Part shown: positions 37,101-49,244 of the stretch, piece after piece
How positions within the stretch are numbered: the stretch's first letter is position 1
Layout of the letters: each line of letters opens with the position of its first letter
Source: Penelope pileata
Taxonomy: Eukaryota; Chordata; Aves; Galliformes; Cracidae
Direction: 5' to 3'
Length of the DNA: 64,000 nt
NCBI GenBank assembly: GCA_013396635.1
Contig: WBMW01003254.1
Span: forward strand, 88,443 to 152,442
Made by a program: the position numbers and the translations under genes
Notes under the pieces: generated by a model
Databases searched by the model: none
The model's input: the letters and a program-made list of their open reading frames with translations, nothing else
Told to the model about the DNA's origin: nothing

Positions 37101-38149
37101 GAAGGGTGTTCTGTGTACGTGTGGCTGAGCAGTGAGGGCACTGGGGCAGCTGAGGAGTAGCTGTAGCACTGCGTGTGCTCCTTCCTCTGCCTTTCTAGCA
37201 GCAAACAGCTTCCTGAGCTGGACTGCAAGTGTGCAGAGGAAAGCTTGGCTGGGCCAAGCTTCTAGCAGGTGGAGAAGGAGCATGATTCCAGGCCTTGCAG
37301 GGTAAGATAGAGGGGAGGAAGGCCTGGGGTAGCAGCTTGTTCACGGATCTTCTTAGTTGAACAAAGGTGCTAACTGTAGCCTGGCAGAACGGCACTTCTG
37401 CTGGGGAGGGAGCCAGCTCTGCCAGGACCTCGCTTATGCCTTTTCCCTGTCCTTGGCAGGTTTCATTGAGGAGCCGGAGAGGAAGTACTGCTTTGAATGT
37501 GACAGCGAGGAGCAGTGCCAGGAGTGGATCGAGGCACTCAAGCGAGCCAGGTGGGCAGAGCAGCCAGCACAGGGGCTGCCTTGTGCTGTGTGTGCAGCAT
37601 GGCCCTGGGCTGGCTGTGTTCTGGGATCAGCTTGTGGTGAACCCGGGGAGGAAAGCATTTGTCTCCTCCCAGCCAAGCTTCCCTTCAGCTCTAAATAGCT
37701 TTTGTAACTTCCCCACATCATTTTCTGCTCAGCCCGCTGCGTGGTCTGTTCTTTTCTTACAGCTACGAGTTCATGAGGAGGAGCTTGATCTTCTACCGCA
37801 ATGAGATCCAGAAAATGACAGGGAAGGTGAGTCCCTGCAGGCCAGCTTTGCTGATGGTGACCTTCTGGGTTTGGGCTGGAGCAGGGATTGGTGATGTCTG
37901 GCATCGCTACCAACTGTCCAACACGGGGCTGTTGGCTGCAGAGCGTATGACAGAGCCGTAGGCAGTTCCTGAAGCTGTGCTCTGGAATCAGCACTCAGCC
38001 CTGCTGTGTGCTGGGCTGCTAAGGGATGCTCCTGCTCCCCCCTGCCTGCTTCTCATTGCTGCCTTGCTGTGCTCTTGCTGCAGGACCCCCTGGAGCAGTA
38101 TGGGATCTCCGAGGAAGCCCGCTTCCAGCTGGCGACCCGCAAGCAGTAA
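34139..38149 (+). CDS. PLEKHJ1: PLEKHJ1, pleckstrin homology domain protein J1 (first exon missing)
   Basis: This is a small protein made largely of one PH domain, the fold that often binds phosphoinositides; its cell role is poorly known. Coding exons are 34139-34206, 35696-35762, 37460-37550, 37763-37826 and 38084-38149. They join in phase and give 118 residues ending in ARFQLATRKQ. The visible part covers the PH strands (LKKRLVKLVVNFLFYFRTDE), a middle segment (GALLLEHCRITKEEENVFSI) and the C-terminal helix around EEQCQEWIEAL. The human protein has 149 residues, so about 31 N-terminal residues are missing; their exon is not in 33750-34138 and so should lie in the gap at 33237-33749. The gene is head to head with SF3A2 and converges on DOT1L, as in mammals. 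Confidence 0.95.
34227..34254 (+). repeat. CACACC microsatellite
   Basis: Short CACACC/CACA repeat in the PLEKHJ1 intron after the exon at 34139. Confidence 0.8.
34348..34373 (+). repeat. (GAG)n microsatellite
   Basis: About seven GAG/AGG triplets in the same PLEKHJ1 intron. Not in a coding exon. Confidence 0.85.
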
Positions 38150-40765
38150 TTCCACAGCCCCCCTCTGGAGGGCCACACCTAAGCTCTCCCAGGAGGAACA
38201 GCAGCAGTTCCCCACAGCGGTGACCAACTGACTTTTTTAATTTATTAGCCAAATGGTTTTTTTTTTTATGATTTTTTTTTAAGGGAATTCATTGCACATT
38301 CCCACTTCTCCTGCCCTGCCTTAGCCGTGCAGGCAGCCAGAGTCTTAACTGCCCTGCGCACACTGTGACCTTGGGCTGGCAGCTGACACTGCTGCAGCAA
38401 TGGGAGTAAAAGCACCGTGGCTCCAAGCAAGAGCAGAGGGGGCAGGGGCTGCACTGAGCTCCAACACTTGCTGTCCTCCAGCGAGGGCTCAGAGCTTCTG
38501 GGGCAGGCCCTGAGCCAGCTCCTGCTTCCTCCTAATCCCTGCCCTCCTGCTGGGACCTTCTCAGCTGTTCTGGCTTAGGATCTTCCCGCAGGCCCCAGGG
38601 GAGCCATCAAGGGTTGCTCACCCCCTTGCTGTATGAGGATACTCCAGCTGATTGCGTTTCTGTGCTTGCAGGGTTCACCCTGCCATGCTCTCCTCTGTTC
38701 ATCTCAATTAAGCAAGGGGTGGGAAGCCTTCCATCAGCACAGGGAGCAGCCCACCCCAGCAGCCATCAGCCCTGCAGTGTGGAGGCAGCAGTGGCTGCAG
38801 TCACTAGCACCTGCCTCCTGGGCTTGTTTTCCTTTGTCCTTTCTCCAGGCACGTGGTGCTAATTCCTAAAGGCTTGATGAAGCCCACACTACAATTAGAC
38901 TGCTGTCACAAACGATGCAGAGAAGGAGGCTGTAAAGCACAAGGGAGCAAAAACAAGGCTGAGAGATCCATGTCGGGATCCTGCCTCCTTCTGCAGTGCT
39001 GTGGGCAGGGCCACGCTGTGCAATTTTTCAGTTTCCCAGAGAGGAAAGGCAGATGGAGAGATTTGTTAAGACAGGAACTGCTACTGCGCTTCAGCTGGAT
39101 GGTTGAGCTTTGGGGCATGCAGAAGTTAAGCCCAGAGAGCGTACCACAGCTGTGCATTAACACTCCATTCCCTGACCCACTGCTTCAGCTTTTCAGCCCT
39201 TTGTGAGCTGCCAAAGGGAAAGCCCAGAAAACAACTGCAGCTGCCATGGTCACAGTGAGCTGCCAGGGAGCACGGGCTGCCTGCAGGGACTCCGGTAATG
39301 AAGTGATAAGCAGTAAGGGACATCTCAGCTCTGCACCTTCAGCCATCGCTCTGACTGCAAAAAGGGGAAGGGCAGCCAGAGGCGAGGGACAGAAGGCACT
39401 CCCCACACGTACCCAGAGCTTGCAGAGAGCCTGTCTCCTCACACTCCAAAGAGGTGGCTCCTGCAGCAGCTCCACTGGACAACCCCTCAAGGAAAGCCCC
39501 TCTGGAAGGTCCCAGCAAATGCTTTCAGCTGGGTGATGGCAGAAGGAAATTCACTCACTGCTGGGGCAGCTGAGCACTGAGGGGTGCAGCTTGTGCCTGG
39601 CAGAGGGCTGCTCTGCAGTCACACACCTGGTCAGCGAGGTGGGGCACAGCAGCCTGCACCCACAGGAGGCTGATGGGGAGTTTTGGTTCTCTTCCAGCAA
39701 TGGAGAGCCTGCAAGCTTTAGTGGCTTGGCCTTCCCTCTTTACCTCACGCTGTTGGTACCAGGAGAGTGGCAGAGGTCACTGATGCTTTATTTTTAACCT
39801 CAAGCCCCAGATTTCTCCTTTCCCTCCTGAGATATCCCCTTTCCCTGCCATGGTTCCAGGTGCTTGCTCCAGCAATTACCAAAAATAAGCAGAGGGGCAG
39901 CTGTGCTGCACACTGAGCTGAGGGCACGGCAGGGTGGAAGCAGAAAATAGGGCAGTTTGGAAGACAGATGGCCACGCTCATGGAAGCAGCAATAAGGGAT
40001 TAAAAGCAGGAACATCGCAGAGCACGTGCTTTAGGGACTTAGTGTCCTCAGATGGCTCTGAAGCGTATTTTCATCCTCATGAGCTTTACCTCAGCACAGG
40101 GGCACCCCGGGGGGATGCAGTAGCTGTACTGACTGTGCTGGAGCTCTCGTCCATCTGGTCGCTCGCTGGAGGCCCCACAGATGGGTGCAGTGCTAGCGCT
40201 GGGGGCAGGAGACGCTGCCAGTTCTTCCCCCAGGTTCAGCCTTGGTGAGTTCTCCAACGTGCAGTCAGTGCTTGTACAAACCCAACCTGGGAGCCGTGCA
40301 GCATTCAGTCACCAAAACCTGCAGCGTTACGGCGAGGTCACCGTGCCGCCAGCCACCTTCAGAGCTTCGGTGCCTTCCTCAGCCCCAGAAGGACGAGCTG
40401 ACCCTCCAGCTCCACTGCACGCAGCGACGGGCATTGCATCTACGTCTTCTGGGGAGCAGCTGGGTGAGCGAGCCGTCACCCCAACACGTTGAAGAGGCGA
40501 CAATGACATTTCCTATCTGAATGTAACACAAATGCTGTGAAGAGTTGCCTGGGCCTGTGCAGGCCCAGTGACTTAATTAATTAGCTACACCGACTGCTAG
40601 CGTAGCATAGGACACTGGGATAGACTGCAGCAGTAGGGGAAGATGGTACTTTGGACACTTCAGCAATCTGCATCAAATCTGGTGATTTGTAGACAACCGT
40701 TCGTTAGGGTTGAATTTTTCATACTCTGTTTTCATACTCTGTTCACTCTGCTTTTTGTGTTTCAG

Positions 40766-40862
40766 GGGTCTGCTCTACTGCCGCAGGCTCCCTGCCAGCG
40801 TACTGAAGCTGTTTATCTGTTGTACAATGAACATTTCCAATAAAAACTTGTTTTAATCACTG
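40766..40862 (+). other. PLEKHJ1: Candidate alternative 3' terminal exon of PLEKHJ1
   Basis: A good acceptor (CTTTTTGTGTTTCAG, ending 40765) is followed by a short open segment and then AATAAA at 40839. In phase 0, the phase in which the PLEKHJ1 exon at 37763-37826 ends, the segment stays open for 25 codons. Its TAA stop lies inside the poly(A) hexamer (CAATAAA). This would swap the last 21 residues of PLEKHJ1. There is no transcript evidence in hand. It may instead be a non-coding exon of a 3' UTR. Confidence 0.35.
40839..40844 (+). terminator. Poly(A) signal, plus strand
   Basis: AATAAA, about 2.7 kb after the main PLEKHJ1 stop. It is the clearest plus-strand hexamer in the convergent interval and probably ends some PLEKHJ1 transcripts. 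Confidence 0.55.
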
Positions 40863-41356
40863 TGGCCATCAGAGCTTGGTAAGGAAGCAGAGCCCGCAGC
40901 CCCCCGTGGCTGAAAACACACCTGGGGCTTTCCCCTGTAAGCACCATCCCTGTGCCACAAACTGGTCACTGCATCACTCTTCATCTCCTTAAGAAACTCC
41001 TTAGCTTAGATGGGATTCAGTCTTCACCTCCTTAAAAAAACTCCTTGGCCACCGAGTGCCATTCTCTGCTGCCACCTGTGCTGCTGAAGCAGTGAAACTC
41101 CACAACAGGACGGTGTATTAAAATACATACACTTTAATATAAAGACAAAACTTCAAAGCATTGTTTCAATTACAAATCAAGGTAAAGACACGAGAAATTA
41201 AGTGAAGGGAGGGGAGAAAAAACTAACTCTTACATCGTGGAGAATTAGAAAGGCAGGGTGGAAATATATATATTATACATACATATATACACACCAGAAG
41301 AATTCACACTACTGCTATGGAAGAATGAAAGGAATGAAAGGACAACTTACCGGTAA

Positions 41357-41387
<31 letters not shown>

Positions 41388-44300
41388 GATAAATTAGGGG
41401 AAGTTTGAATTTTAAATAATTCAGTTTAATAGGCTAAATTATATAAACTAATTCCTATTCACTAGGAAACATCCCATATCACTGTTCTAAGAAAATGGGT
41501 TGTTTAAAAAAATCCACTGAAAATGGATTTTTATTAGTAGTTAAGTTTACTAATCAATTCCTGAGCAACAGCAACCTCATCATCTGCCGCGTTCCCCACC
41601 GCACTCAGCGAGGGCAGGCTCCCCTCCTCCAGAGCCCACGGAGAACAGAGACCTCACAAGCTGGTTTTGTCGTTTGAGATTGATCACTTATAGATTAATA
41701 GGTTAAAAAAGCCAAGCAGGATGGACGGACCCACTCCACCTTTTCCTCATTCACTCCAGCAAGGAGACCCTGCTAAAGGACGATTCAACTGCACCCAAAA
41801 AAGCAACCAGATGTACCTTAAAAAAAAAGAATAAGTCACAAACTTGAGAACTTCAGGGTTAGCACTGCAAAACTTTGAGATTTAAGAAGTGATTTCATTA
41901 CCGAAGTATAAAAATTTAAGAAACCTCTGCAGAAAGAAGTCTGCAAACAGCAAATAACGCTGGAGGAATGTTTCCAATGTTTTATCTTGGGTTTCAACCC
42001 TGAAGCTCCCAATCATATCATCTTTTACTGTGATGTTTACTCTAAGTAGGTATTTATCTATTTATAATGCAGAAGGATAAATAAAATGTGGCACGACAAA
42101 ATTTTAAAGACTGGTAAATCCATCTGTCAGTGAAAACCTGGTACATGCGATGGAGACGTCGGTGCAAAGGAAGGAGGAAAAAACATAAAACTCCATAAAA
42201 CCCCAACTTCACACGCTGACATCTGCGCTCCAAAAAAACCCAATTCTTGTGTTTTTTTCCTCAGTGCTACAAAGATAGTTCACAAAAACACTGCCCGGTT
42301 TCCTCTCCCCAAGCTGATTTTAGACGTTACTGTTGGTTTGCAGCCCACTGCACAACATTCCATCCCGAACCCACAAAATCCTCCCTGGGATCCCCCAAAG
42401 CCGCCGCCTCCTCCTCACGCTTTTGGCTCAGGCAAAACGAGAGCAGAACTTCTCCCCCCAGCCACCCACTGGGCTGGGAGAAATCCTTCGGAGAAAACAG
42501 ACGCGTCCATCATCTTTAGGTTCCCTGTACTAAAAGCGCCAATTCCAACACAAAAAGCAAACGGTTCCCACATAAGACTCATCCTTGTGCCAGGATGAGA
42601 CCACCAGGCCCCGGGGCAGCCCGCAGGCCCCATGCTCAGCACCGGGCCTGGACAAAGGAAGGGTCATGGGGAGCCTCAGCCTGGCGGCCATCTTGGGGCG
42701 GCCTCCTCCTCCAGCATGGCACCAGGCCCAGCCATAGGGGCACAGGGAACCTGAGCCCGGTGGCCTCCTCCAGCCCTGCGGCATGGCCGGGGCCAGGGCA
42801 GGCAGCTGTGGGCCTCGAGGCCTCCACAACACAAAGGCCCAACCCTGATCGCCTCCTGGGGTGGGCAGAGCCGGTTTTGTTTGGGAACAGCCCGCGCCAT
42901 GAGGCCCAGCCTGTGGGGCATTGCAAGGCCCATGGTGTGCCCACAGACAGGTAGGGCCCTTGGAGCCAACCCGAGGATGGCAGTGAGTTCTGCCCCTCCA
43001 ACTGCCCACAGCAACCCCCAGAAATCAGCACTCTACACCTCTCCAGGGCTGATGGCAGCTCCCATGCTGACCTCCCCCTGCCCCGCTGTCCTTCAGCCTC
43101 TCTGGTGCCAAGGCTCTTCCAAGCAGAAAAACAACGCGCTGGGAGCAGATGCTGCCCTCTAACTACAGAATCCCAGAAAACCCAACCACGCGGGTCCCAG
43201 GGAGGACCCCATGCTGCCCAACTGTGGCCTGGTGACCCAGAGACCTCCTGAAAGGGGAACCCAGCAGCAAGAGGAGGTCACGGGTTGGAACAAGAGACAG
43301 AACCGAGCATGAACCCAGTTGGAAATGTTGGAGATGCAATGGAAGAGCTTATGGAGCCTGAAAGCATCTGCTCAGATTTCACACGAAAGTTACTTGCTCA
43401 AGTTTGACTGAAGTATAACAAGAAAGAAAAACAAAACTCAAACCCTTCACCTCTCTCTCACTGCATCTGCAACCCGAACTAAGATGCTCCCTATCACTAT
43501 GGCTGGCCGCTGTACTAAAGGGAACGGCCCTGTGCTCCAAAACAAAAGGCAGGGACAGCTCGAACCCCCGCAATCCCACACCCAGCTTGGTTCCAGCATG
43601 CCAAGCCTCCATGGCCTCCAGCAACGTTTCCCCACCTTTTCCCTCAGCCACACAAAAAGCTGGCAAATCCATCGGCGAGTGCCCACGCACCCCAGGCTGT
43701 GGCAGAGCTGTTGCTCATGACTCACACAGCAGGCAGCCAGCTCAGGTCTGATGCTCTCAGAGCACTCCCGGCCCCACAGCACGAGGGCTCTCAGAGCACT
43801 GGACCCGTCGAGTGGAGCAAACCACCCCAAAAGACAAAGCCCAGGACCCACACGTGCATAGCTTTGACCCCAGGGCTGACAGTGGGGTGCAGGCTTTGCT
43901 CAGCACAGTGCTCAGGAAGTTCCTTTTTTTTTTTTTTTTTTGGCAGTGTTTGCTGCAAGATGTATTTTGACTTCCTGACGAATCCCCCGCTGGCAGCAGT
44001 GGTGTGGAGGAGAAGGAACATTTGTGACGGCCATAAAACGGCTGCACCCGGGCAGGAAGCGGTAACAGAGAAGGAATTCCTTTTTGGAACTGGCTGCTTG
44101 GCTTTAGTTACTCAAAATTATCTCCAATTATTGAAAACAGGTTTCAGATCTCTGGCCCAGCGCTCGTACATGAGGGTCACGAGGGTCTCACTCTTGCTGC
44201 CATACAGATCAGATCTCAACACCCCAAAGAGCTGCTCCTCCAACAACCCTACCGCCAGGTGAACGCTCCCACTTGGCAGACATAGGAGAAACAAATTGAA

Positions 44301-45690
44301 CTCGCTCCAGGTTATGGCCAAGCAGCAAAAGACCAGCAAGTGGGGAAGACAACACAGATCTCACAGCAACCACAGTGACAACTTCTCCCAAATGCAGCAG
44401 TATCGGGACATCAGCCCCAGACCTCCACCTGCCTGGCTTCCCAAAACACCGCTCCATGCTGGCAGGAGCTCATCCAACACTCCTGGCAGCACATCCCAGC
44501 GGGGATCAGGATGAAGACATGGACCAGGCTGGCACACGAGGGGACTCATTACAAAGCACCCAGCGCCTCATGCACATCCCCAAGGGCAAGCCGTGGTGCT
44601 GGCAGAAATAGGAGGTTTGCTTTTCCCCATCGTGCCCAGCCTTCGCTCCAATGGGTCTGGTGGTTGTGGTAGCTCCCAGAAGGTGGGGGGACAAGAGGCC
44701 TACGGAACACTGTCTTGGTCCATTTTTAGGAAAGGATCTGATAAAAGCAGACTGACTAAAAGCTTCTTCTAGTATTTCTCATCTCTCACATCAGGGATAA
44801 AAACGGGGGGAATGTAATTAAGGCTACTGCCCCTCCAGCAACTGCTCATGCACAACCCCACCTTCCAAGACCGGAGCGCGTTGCCGTTTGCTGGGAAGGA
44901 TGCTAAGGCAGGTCTGCAGCTTGCAGTTACCCAGGGATCTGGATGAAGCTGGAGCTGCCCAACTCCCAGCTGCAAAACATCTGGGTTACATTGTCTTCCT
45001 GGATTCCAGGACATAAACTCTGTACAGCTTCTACTAGAAGCTACTGGATGTTTCTCAGCCATCACCCTCTGAGCATTTTTGCCCTTTTCCAGGTTCTCAT
45101 CTTGCAGCTAATAACTCAGCAGGGCGCACCGCTGTCAAGTCCTCTCCCACACGCAAAGCAGAAAACAGTTCCAAAAAGTCCCTCATTTTCCAGGGCTACC
45201 ACCAATCCCTTCCCTTTCTGAATAAGACAACAAAATCAGATCAAGTTTCTGCGCACGAAGGCAGCCTATGGAAGACACACAGGGATCAACAAAACAACCA
45301 CGCCTCAAGCTCAATCTCTACTAGGATGGCAGGGGGTGAGGTACAAAGAAAAGGGTCTAAGTGAAACCTGCAGGGGTAGAAGCTGCCAGGACACCGCTCT
45401 CCCGCAGGAGAGCACCCAAGGACAGAGCTATCTCGCCTACATCAAACACAAGGGCAGGAGTTGGAAGGTGACACATCCAGCCCAGCTTTTTGTCACCTTG
45501 GGGCACCCACTGAGCCCCAGGCAAACGCCCCATTGCTGGAGGATGGAGACTCACTGGGGAGCACCTGGGACCTCAAAGGGATTTCAGGGCAGCGAGTGCC
45601 CCTCGGAGCACCCAGGCGAGCAGGCAGGTGTTCCCAATGCCTACACGTGTTTTTCTTGTAGTCATTTTGCTGTTGCAATTCCCCTTCTTC
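40863..45690. other. Interval between converging PLEKHJ1 and DOT1L
   Basis: No coding exon recognised. It has an AT-rich part (about 41,100-42,250, with A-runs near 41,356-41,390) and a GC-rich block at about 42,596-43,010. Open frames in the GC-rich block overlap in several frames and have no recognisable translation. Confidence 0.5.
41263..41295. repeat. AT/AC microsatellite
   Basis: Imperfect ATATAT and ACATAT runs in the AT-rich interval between PLEKHJ1 and DOT1L. Confidence 0.8.
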
Positions 45691-45703
45691 TACTGTAGTT
45701 TCC

Positions 45704-45709
45704 TTTATT
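45704..45709 (-). terminator. DOT1L: Likely DOT1L poly(A) signal
   Basis: TTTATT on the plus strand reads AATAAA on the minus strand (CACCAATAAAGGAAACTAC). It lies about 3.5 kb after the DOT1L stop. Other weaker hexamers lie further on. Confidence 0.45.
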
Positions 45710-46860
45710 GGTGCTTGGTCCAGTCTGAACCACAGACCAGGGTGATGCCTACGTAACGGGTCGTCTTTCTCCTCGTTTTGTGCACTGGAATAAATAAGTT
45801 TTTACAAGTTTACTGTGCACTGTACAGTCTAAAAATAAATGAAATAAAGTATATGAAATTTATAAATCTTCATCACATCTCTATAAAATAACAGCCGCTG
45901 CTCCGAGCGGCGCTTTCTGTACACAAACACCAAGCCACAATACAACCAAACGCACCGGTTCCGCGGTGTGGCAGCACGGCAAAGCCAGATCGTGGTGTTT
46001 TTGTGAACTACCATCTACTTAAAGCAAAGAAATACAAAAGCAAAATGCACTTCAGTCAGCCAATGTACACGTCTAAGCCATTTCTGAATCAAGTATCAAA
46101 ACTCTACGAAGAAAATACGTTGTACTCGGAACGAAACCAACACGCTGAGAAAATCTGCTGCCTGCACCAGTACAGAAGCACTATGTTCAGTCTTCCCAAT
46201 GTCATTAAGAAGGGCCTGACCAATACCAGTGATTATGCACCCTGTTCATATGCCAATGACATCCCGAAACGAGTTACCAGACTAGCTACCAAAATTCACA
46301 GTGACTTGAGTGCCACCAGCAACTGCAAATGGCCCAGTGTAGTTGAATAGGGCAGGACTTGAATCCCTTCTGCCCAAACTGTGCCTGCCTTGGCCTCTAG
46401 CTGCCACTCCAGAGGGGAGCAGGGAGCGCTCGTTTGCACGAACGCAATTAAAACCCACCCAGTTAACAGAGCGCCTGGCTCAGCACGGATCCCCAGATCC
46501 GCCGGTCTCCGTCGCCCACGTTGCTGTAAACCAAGTGGATGCTGGAATATGAACAGAGTCGGAATAAATAAAACGCAGACCTTTCCGAGAACTGGGTTTG
46601 GCATTGGTCAACCCTCCAAATTCAGCACCAAGGGTTCAAACTAGAGGCACAGTTCTGACGGAGGAAATAGCACCAAGAAGAGGCTCTTGACATCTCTGCT
46701 GGTGTGCCAGTCCGTGATTATTCAGAGAATTTCATCAGAAGTTGTATTTATGACTCGAGGTGGAATAAAATAAGTCAAAATTATTTTCACGTTAAAAAAG
46801 ATAAATACTTTACTAAACTATCAACAATACAAACTGGAGCCTTAAGCATTTCCTTTGCCT

Positions 46861-46875
46861 TTTTTTTTTCTTCCT

Positions 46876-46907
<32 letters not shown>

Positions 46908-46965
46908 TTTTTTACTCTTTTTTTGTTCCTTTTTTTTTTTTCCTTTTTTTCTTTTTTTTTTTTTT
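46861..46965. repeat. Poly(T)-rich tract
   Basis: About 105 bases, nearly all T with a few C, one G and one A. On the DOT1L transcript strand this is an A-rich tract with a few G. Confidence 0.95.
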
Positions 46966-49244
46966 AAACTCAGATTCACAGTAAATATTATTTTCTCTGT
47001 CGTTTAGGTCTTTTTAGGTTTTTGTTTTGTCCAGTAGTAAGAGAGGAGGAACCCCTGCACAGGCCAGGTGAGCACCTTTCAGTGGAAGCCGAGTGAAGTT
47101 GGTCCACGTTGTCCTTGCATAGGTCACATTGGGTTGAGGTAGAAATCCTAGTTACCTGCCAACAGGAGAGGAAGAGACTCATCTAAATAAGTGGCAAACT
47201 CTACAGCGTGTCAGACGGGTCAGGCATCCCCACACCGCTCTGAGACCTCGCCAGGCAGCGAAGAGGGGACAGCGGTGCTGCTGCCCCGAGCACAGCTGGA
47301 CGGGTGGATGTCCCCGAGGCTCAGCCCCGCTGTCCCCGTGCCACCGACCCCGGCGAGGGAGGAAATGTGCTGCTCACCCTCCTGGGGCATCACCTTTTCC
47401 TAGCACGCACCGATCTGCTTTGAATTTGTGATTAGCTGACGGGAGAAACACGAGGAGAAATCAAGGAGATTATTTTAGCCCCCGGCTCTGGATTTCAGCC
47501 TCAGTTCAGCGAGGGCTTTGGGCACACAGATTTATCCTGAAGCCAATGAAAACACTCCAATATTTGGCCTATGCCATATGGAGCAGGAGCACAGCTGTGG
47601 TACATCAGTGCCACAGAGCATCTCCTGGGAGCACTGCTCCTGCCCCTCCGCTCCACGATGCTCTTTTTGACACTCAGCTGCCTGGCACTGAACCCCAGCT
47701 CGGTGCCTGCTTGCTCAGAGCCCTGCTGCAGCAGGACCCACCAGCACGACGGCTGGAGCCAGCCCAGCACCAGCCCAGCTCCAGGTGAGCATCTGCTTCA
47801 GCAGGAGCCTTTTGCACTGAGTCGCTCGGGTGTACAAAGCCCCAAGCCCAGTGCTCCTCATCCTCCCCCATCTCCTCCCTATCCAGGTCCCCCAGCCCAC
47901 CCCAGAGCACATCAGTGGCACGGCAGGGACACCACGGGGACCCCACCGATCCCTTCCTCGCCTCCCTTCTTTGTCCAGGAGGATGGAGGGGATACTTACC
48001 TGCCTCACAAAAGCCTAACGAGACTACGCTCGTGCCTGGGGAGCAATTTGGTGATGCAGACGCTATACACAATGCACAACCAAAAGAATCTCGCAGGTAG
48101 ATTGTAATTGAGGCATATGTTTTATAAGCGATAAGAGTATCAACCAGAGATTTCATGTAGCTTTGGTAGCAGTGAACAGCAACAACATCAAAGACCTACA
48201 AGGAAAGCACGGAGCAGCCCTAACACACTGAGCTAACTTGGTGATCACGAGCTGTTACATCAGGATGCCACAGAGGATTTTCGTAACGCAGGACCCAGCT
48301 CTGTGCTGGCACGCTTGATTCTGGAGTTGTTCTAAAGGCGTTTGAATGCTGCTTCAGTAGAAATGCACGCAGCCTCCGGAGCCCCTCCTCTCTTTTACAG
48401 CCCCTTAGGAAGCACGGACCACTCCGCCCTGCACGTTCCCTAACATCTCCTTCACAGTCTACCCAGTGAGTGATTGCAAATGAGCACAAAGAGATGGAGA
48501 CTGCCGCTGTCAGCCCTGGCAGGCAGAGCACAGACAGCCAGACCTCCTTGGTTCCCTCTTTATCTGATGCAAATCAGAGCCCTTTCTTTGCTACCTGTGA
48601 CCATTTTCCAGTGATGCAGAGGGCACACAATAAGGCAGTGCGTTCTCACTCTGAGACAAAACTTGAGGGTAACCTGGAGGGTTTCCAGCTCTGTGATGGC
48701 CGAGCAGCTGCTGCTGGCTGACAGCAAAACCAAGAGCCCCACGCAGGGCCATGGAGCAGCGGTGTCACCCAGCCCAACGTGACATGGACTTCGGGGAGAA
48801 GCAACCTCTGTGCTGGAGGGCAGGAGGAGGGGAGGGGAACCCAAGCAGGCAGCACCCACTGCTGATAACTGCGTAAAACCCACCCCTAAAAGCAGACACT
48901 TCCTCCTGATCGCTGATCTTCAGAAGGGAACGTTTTCAAGAACCAAGCCCGACCTGCACGTAACCCTGATGTCAATGAGACAGAGCAGAGGCACCACTGC
49001 GAGCACTGTGTCGAGAAATCCTGACTCCCAGGCCAGGCAGCACTGAGCCTCCCACCCTCTGCCACTGCGTCATCCCCTCTGCCACTGTGTCATCCCCACG
49101 TTTCGGAGGTTTCTGTTGCGCAGAGCCCACCTAATATGAAATCTTGGTGTTAAGAAGCACCATCCAGCACCTCGCCCCCAACTCCTGCTTTGTTTCCCTC
49201 TAGCCTTACCTTACACAACCAGAACCGCTAGCTAAGCAAGCTCG

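Larger units (their letters stand above)
45690..49244 (-). other. DOT1L: Probable DOT1L 3' UTR
   Basis: About 3.5 kb after the DOT1L stop, with no recognisable coding exon on either strand. Much of it is moderately AT-rich and it includes the long pyrimidine tract at 46861-46965. The extent is inferred from the AATAAA on the minus strand at 45704; shorter forms are possible. Confidence 0.45.

Noticed and set aside
48220..49046. Several frames of about 100 codons in the DOT1L 3' region
   Set aside because: Present on both strands, without splice support or recognisable products.
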